In this document: piece by piece, positions 4,387 through 6,704 of the stretch
How the letters are laid out: every line of letters begins with the position of its first letter
Position numbering within the stretch: the first letter of the stretch is position 1
Assembly: GCA_902766515.1 (NCBI GenBank)
Contig: CACXEB010000334.1
Coordinates: 1 to 6,704, forward strand
Length of the DNA stretch: 6,704 nt
Direction of reading: 5' to 3'
Source of the DNA: an uncultured Eubacteriales bacterium
GTDB lineage: Bacteria; Bacillota_A; Clostridia; Christensenellales; Aristaeellaceae
The notes under the pieces: generated by a model
What the model was told of the DNA's origin: nothing
Databases searched by the model: none
The model's input: the letters and a program-made list of their open reading frames with translations, nothing else
Position numbers and translations under genes: made by a program

Positions 4387-5575
4387 ATTGCCGCGCCACT
4401 TCGAGGGCATGGTCGGCCTTGATCTTCGCGAGCAGCGCCGGATCCTCGATCAGGTCGAGGGCTGTCAGCGCCAGCGCCTTCGCGCCCAGGGCGATGGAGG
4501 CCAGGCCCTTCTCCGATTTCGCCGCCGCCTTGGCCTGCTCCGTATGCCAGGGGGTGGGGCCGTCGGTGATGCAGATGGTGGGCTGGATGGCAGGGACCAC
4601 CTGGGAGATGTTGCCCACGTCGCTGGAGCCGATGCCGCAGCCCGTGTCGGGCGGCAGCACATGCTGCCCGAGCAGGGCCATCTCCTTCATATAGACGGCG
4701 TCGAAGGAAGGCGTGGGCACCATGTTGTCAAGGCGGTTCTGGAAGGGCTGCATCCGACCCGTTGCCCCGGTCATCAGCGCGGCGCCTTCGACGATTTTTT
4801 CGATCCGCTGGCGCAGCGCTTCCAGTTTGGGCACCGTCGCCGCCCGGAGGTAGAATTTGCCCGCGGCGTAGGCGGGCACGATGTTGGGGGCGTCCCCGCC
4901 GCTGGTGACGATGCCGTGAATCCGCACGTCCGGGGTCACATGCTGGCGCAGGGCGTTGATCCCGTTATAGGTCAGGATCAGGGCGTCCAGCGCGTTGATG
5001 CCCTGCTCCGGGGCGGCCGCCGCGTGGGCGGATTTCCCCCAAAATTCAATGTCGACGGGCAGGCAGGCGAGGTTTTTGCTGGACGCCTGGTGCCGGTCGC
5101 CGGGATGTACGCACAGGGCGGCGTCCACGTCCCGCAGGAAGCCTTCCCGCACGAAGCTGCCCTTGGCAGCGCCGTTTTCGCCGCCCTCCTCGCCGGGGGT
5201 ACCGTAGACGCGGATCTCTCCGCCCGTCTCATCCAGGACCTGCCGGAGCGCCGCTGCCGCGAGCAGGGACGTCGGGCCGAACAGGTTGTGGCCGCAGCCG
5301 TGCCCCAGCCCCGTCAGGGCGTCGTATTCCGCCAGAAACACCAGCACCGGGCCGGGCTTTTCCGCCTTGTACGTGCCGGTGAACCCGGTGCGGTGGCCCG
5401 CCACGTCCACCGTGACCCGGAAGCCCTCGTCCCTGAGCTGGTTGCTCAGCCGCTCGCAGGCATAAAATTCATAGTTGCTGACCTCCGGATGTTCGTGAAT
5501 GTCCAGGGCGATCCGGCGGTACACAGGATCCTGCGCGTCCGCGTAAGCGGCAATCTTCTCTCTGATGGTCATCAT
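4385..5575 (-). CDS. M20 family metallo-amidohydrolase (AbgB / PM20D2-like)
   Basis: A 396-residue cytoplasmic zinc-type hydrolase expected to remove an acyl or aminoacyl group from an amino acid derivative. Catalytic marks are LAEYDALTGLGHGCGHN (81-97), with D85 and metal ligands C94 and H96; GTPGEEGGENG (125-135), with the catalytic/metal Glu pair E129-E130; H157; and H344 in PWHT. The lid/dimerization domain spans about 170-285, beginning at WGKSAHAAAAPEQGINALDAL. The GSSDVGNISQVVPAI motif (316-330) places it with AbgB (p-aminobenzoyl-glutamate hydrolase) and dipeptidase-like PM20D2 rather than succinyl-diaminopimelate desuccinylases. No signal peptide is seen. It starts 5 nt after the flavoprotein stop with GGGAAG 8 nt upstream, so the two are coupled; a second ATG at 5572 is possible. 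It lies directly upstream of metNIQ, suggesting that it processes an imported N-acyl or peptide-linked sulfur amino acid. The substrate is not readable from sequence. Confidence 0.9.
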   Translation of the reverse strand: MMTIREKIAAYADAQDPVYRRIALDIHEHPEVSNYEFYACERLSNQLRDEGFRVTVDVAGHRTGFTGTYKAEKPGPVLVFLAEYDALTGLGHGCGHNLFGPTSLLAAAALRQVLDETGGEIRVYGTPGEEGGENGAAKGSFVREGFLRDVDAALCVHPGDRHQASSKNLACLPVDIEFWGKSAHAAAAPEQGINALDALILTYNGINALRQHVTPDVRIHGIVTSGGDAPNIVPAYAAGKFYLRAATVPKLEALRQRIEKIVEGAALMTGATGRMQPFQNRLDNMVPTPSFDAVYMKEMALLGQHVLPPDTGCGIGSSDVGNISQVVPAIQPTICITDGPTPWHTEQAKAAAKSEKGLASIALGAKALALTALDLIEDPALLAKIKADHALEVARQ

Positions 5576-5580
5576 AATCG

Positions 5581-6210
5581 TTACTTCCCGTCCGGGAAGC
5601 TGGTGAAGGATCCGCGCTCCACCTGGGGCAGGCCGGAGGCCTGGCGCTCGGCGGCGATGGCGCGGATCAGGAAGGCCATGTTCCGGGCCAGGTTGCGCAT
5701 GGTCTGCAGGCCCTCCAGGTCCTTGCGGACATCCTCAGCGGTGAAGCCGTGCACCTGGTTCCAGTAGGTGCTGGAGGCGACCGGCATGCCGCTGATGGTG
5801 AAATACTTGTTGAGCACGTCGAAGGAAGCGGTGTTGCCGCCGCGGCGGCAGCTGACGACGGCCGCGCCGACCTTCATCTGCTTGGAGAACGAAGTCGAAT
5901 AGAACAGGCGGTCCAGTAGGGACAGGAGGGTGCCGTTGGGGGAGCCGTAGTACACGGGGCTGCCGATCACCAGGCCGTCCGCCGCTTCCAGCTTCGGCGC
6001 GAGGGCGTTGACCGGATCATCGTTGAAGACGCAGCGGCCCAGCTTCCGGCACGCGCCGCAGGAGACGCAGCCGCGCACGGCCTGGTGGCCGACGTGGACC
6101 AGTTCTGTTTCCATGCCTTCCGATGCCAGCACGCCGATCATCTCTTCCAGGGCGGCGGCGGTGCAGCCGTGGGGGTGGGGGCTGCCGTTCAGCAGCAATA
6201 CCTTTGCCAT
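5581..6210 (-). CDS. flavodoxin family NAD(P)H-dependent oxidoreductase, iron-sulfur flavoprotein-like
   Basis: The 209-residue protein has a flavodoxin-like fold: strand plus FMN phosphate loop VLLLNGSPHPHGCTAAAL (4-21), flavin-contact segment GSPVYYGSPNGTLLSLLDR (83-101) and CRRGGNT (121-127) after a beta strand. A compact Cys motif C48-x2-C51-x2-C54-x5-C60 has the same spacing as in the plus-strand flavoprotein of this window and matches the [4Fe-4S]-binding pattern of iron-sulfur flavoproteins. It probably passes electrons from NAD(P)H through FMN to an unknown acceptor. AGGAGG (6224-6219) 8 nt before ATG fixes the start. It is followed after 5 nt by the M20 hydrolase, with which it forms a coupled pair. 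No good promoter is visible between it and the tRNA terminator, so it may depend on read-through. It could be an FMN reductase feeding a monooxygenase, but none is encoded here. Confidence 0.88.
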   Translation of the reverse strand: MAKVLLLNGSPHPHGCTAAALEEMIGVLASEGMETELVHVGHQAVRGCVSCGACRKLGRCVFNDDPVNALAPKLEAADGLVIGSPVYYGSPNGTLLSLLDRLFYSTSFSKQMKVGAAVVSCRRGGNTASFDVLNKYFTISGMPVASSTYWNQVHGFTAEDVRKDLEGLQTMRNLARNMAFLIRAIAAERQASGLPQVERGSFTSFPDGK

Positions 6211-6245
6211 CTCATGGACCTCCTTTTCGTGATGGAGTCAGTGGA

Positions 6246-6279
6246 TATAAAGCAATGCCCGCAGTCTGTACTGCGGGCA
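6246..6279 (-). terminator. terminator after the tRNA cluster
   Basis: A perfect 10-bp stem (TGCCCGCAGT 6256-6265 with ACTGCGGGCA 6270-6279, 4-nt loop) lies 6 nt beyond the end of tRNA-Cys. On the minus strand it is followed by TTGCTTTATA, an interrupted U tract, so termination may be partial and allow read-through into the flavoprotein and M20 genes. Confidence 0.75.
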
Positions 6280-6285
6280 GTTGAG

Positions 6286-6357
6286 AGGCGCCACCCGGAT
6301 TCGGACCGGGGCATAAAGGTTTTGCAGACCTTCGCCTTACCACTTGGCTATGGCGCC
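6286..6357 (-). tRNA. tRNA-Cys (GCA)
   Basis: Acceptor GGCGCCA pairs with TGGCGCC, followed by discriminator U as expected for Cys. The anticodon arm AAGGT-CTGCAAA-ACCTT gives anticodon GCA, and the T arm contains GGTCCGAATCC. The genomic 3' end continues CTC, so CCA must be added after transcription. It is the last tRNA of the five-gene cluster. Confidence 0.96.
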
Positions 6358-6367
6358 TTGTTAAAAA

Positions 6368-6443
6368 TGGAGCGGTAGACGAGGCTCGGACTCGCGACCT
6401 CCACCTTGGCAAGGTGGCGCTCTACCAACTGAGCTACTACCGC
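6368..6443 (-). tRNA. tRNA-Gly (GCC)
   Basis: Acceptor GCGGTAG pairs with CTACCGC. Anticodon arm CCACC-TTGCCAA-GGTGG gives GCC; the D arm has AGCTCAGTTGGTAGAGC and the T arm has GAGTCCGAGCC in place of the usual GTTCGA. The discriminator is U and CCA is encoded. Confidence 0.96.
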
Positions 6444-6448
6444 AAAAG

Positions 6449-6521
6449 TGCCTTGGGGCGGAATCGAACCACCGACACATAGATTTTCAGTCTATTGCTC
6501 TACCGACTGAGCTACCAAGGC
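6449..6521 (-). tRNA. tRNA-Phe (GAA)
   Basis: Acceptor GCCTTGG pairs with CCAAGGC, discriminator A. Anticodon arm ATAGA-CTGAAAA-TCTAT gives GAA; the T arm contains GGTTCGATTCC. The 3' flank is CTTTT, so CCA is not encoded. Confidence 0.96.
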
Positions 6522-6526
6522 AAGTA

Positions 6527-6603
6527 TGGCGACCCGAATGGGGCTCGAACCCATGACCTCCAGCGTGACAGGCTGGCGTTCTAACCAGCTGAACTACCGG
6601 GCC
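6527..6603 (-). tRNA. tRNA-Asp (GTC)
   Basis: Acceptor GGCCCGG pairs with TCGGGTC (two G-U pairs), discriminator G as expected for Asp, CCA encoded. Anticodon arm CCAGC-CTGTCAC-GCTGG gives GTC, and the T arm contains GGGTTCGAGCCC. Confidence 0.96.
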
Positions 6604-6630
6604 GTAATTGTGCGCCTTCGCTGGGGAAGA

Positions 6631-6703
6631 TGGGAACAACAGGGCTCGAACCTGTGACCCTCTGCTTGTAAGGCAGATGCTCTCCCAGCTGAGCTATGCT
6701 CCC
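6631..6703 (-). tRNA. tRNA-Val (TAC)
   Basis: Acceptor GGGAGCA pairs with TGTTCCC (one G-U), discriminator A. Anticodon arm TCTGC-CTTACAA-GCAGA gives TAC, and the T arm contains AGGTTCGAGCCCT. The 3' flank is TCTT, so CCA is not encoded. It is the first tRNA of the visible cluster; only one base remains upstream in the window, so more tRNA genes may precede it. Confidence 0.95.
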
Positions 6704-6704
6704 A

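Noticed and set aside
4388..5767. Long plus-strand open frame (459 codons) opposite the M20 gene
   Set aside because: It is antisense to the conserved M20 enzyme, Arg/Gly/Val-rich without a recognizable domain, and has no start signal.
1..6704. CRISPR array, complete insertion sequence or prophage genes
   Set aside because: No regularly spaced repeats, transposase, integrase or phage structural genes are visible on either strand.

Overview
The window looks like chromosome from a GC-rich member of the Bacillota (Clostridia-like), probably from an anaerobic or gut-type lineage. Evidence: strong AGGAGG-type ribosome binding sites about 8 nt from starts, sigma-A-like promoters in AT-rich islands, an Rrf2 regulator with a Cys-rich loop, iron-sulfur-flavoprotein-like oxidoreductases, and tRNA genes of which some lack an encoded CCA. 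The lineage is an inference; there is no rRNA or other phylogenetic marker here.

Layout. Bases 1-210 are non-coding with short GC-rich repeats. A good promoter (211-239) then drives a two-gene plus-strand operon: an Rrf2-family regulator (263-709) and a small flavoprotein with a compact Cys motif (749-1303). Next comes a 140-bp imperfect palindrome (1314-1453) and a strong terminator (about 1477-1518) that closes the minus-strand genes. Everything else is on the minus strand. Read in its direction of transcription it runs: five tRNA genes (Val, Asp, Phe, Gly, Cys; 6703 to 6286), a hairpin terminator, a second iron-sulfur-flavoprotein-like gene (6210-5581), an M20 amidohydrolase (5575-4385), a promoter, a 195-nt leader, and then a methionine-type ABC importer metN-metI-metQ (4131-1531).

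The main discovery is the metNIQ leader. It carries a 20-codon leader peptide gene with an ideal ribosome binding site, reading MTVRMMMCCRSMRVFAALIL: three Met codons followed by two Cys codons. The leader RNA then contains a textbook set of mutually exclusive helices (protector, antiterminator, terminator) ending in an intrinsic terminator just upstream of metN. This is the architecture of a ribosome-mediated transcription attenuator sensing Met and Cys supply, where Bacillota would usually be expected to use a SAM riboswitch or T-box. A second layer may exist: the rrf2 promoter and the metNIQ promoter share the 10-mer ATTTGTCTAT, a candidate operator for the Rrf2 protein.

Working model: the M20 enzyme, the flavoprotein and the importer form a scavenging module for methionine, cysteine or a modified (for example N-acylated) sulfur amino acid. 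Expression would be limited by the attenuator when charged Met-tRNA and Cys-tRNA are abundant, and perhaps also by the Fe-S- or thiol-sensing Rrf2 protein.
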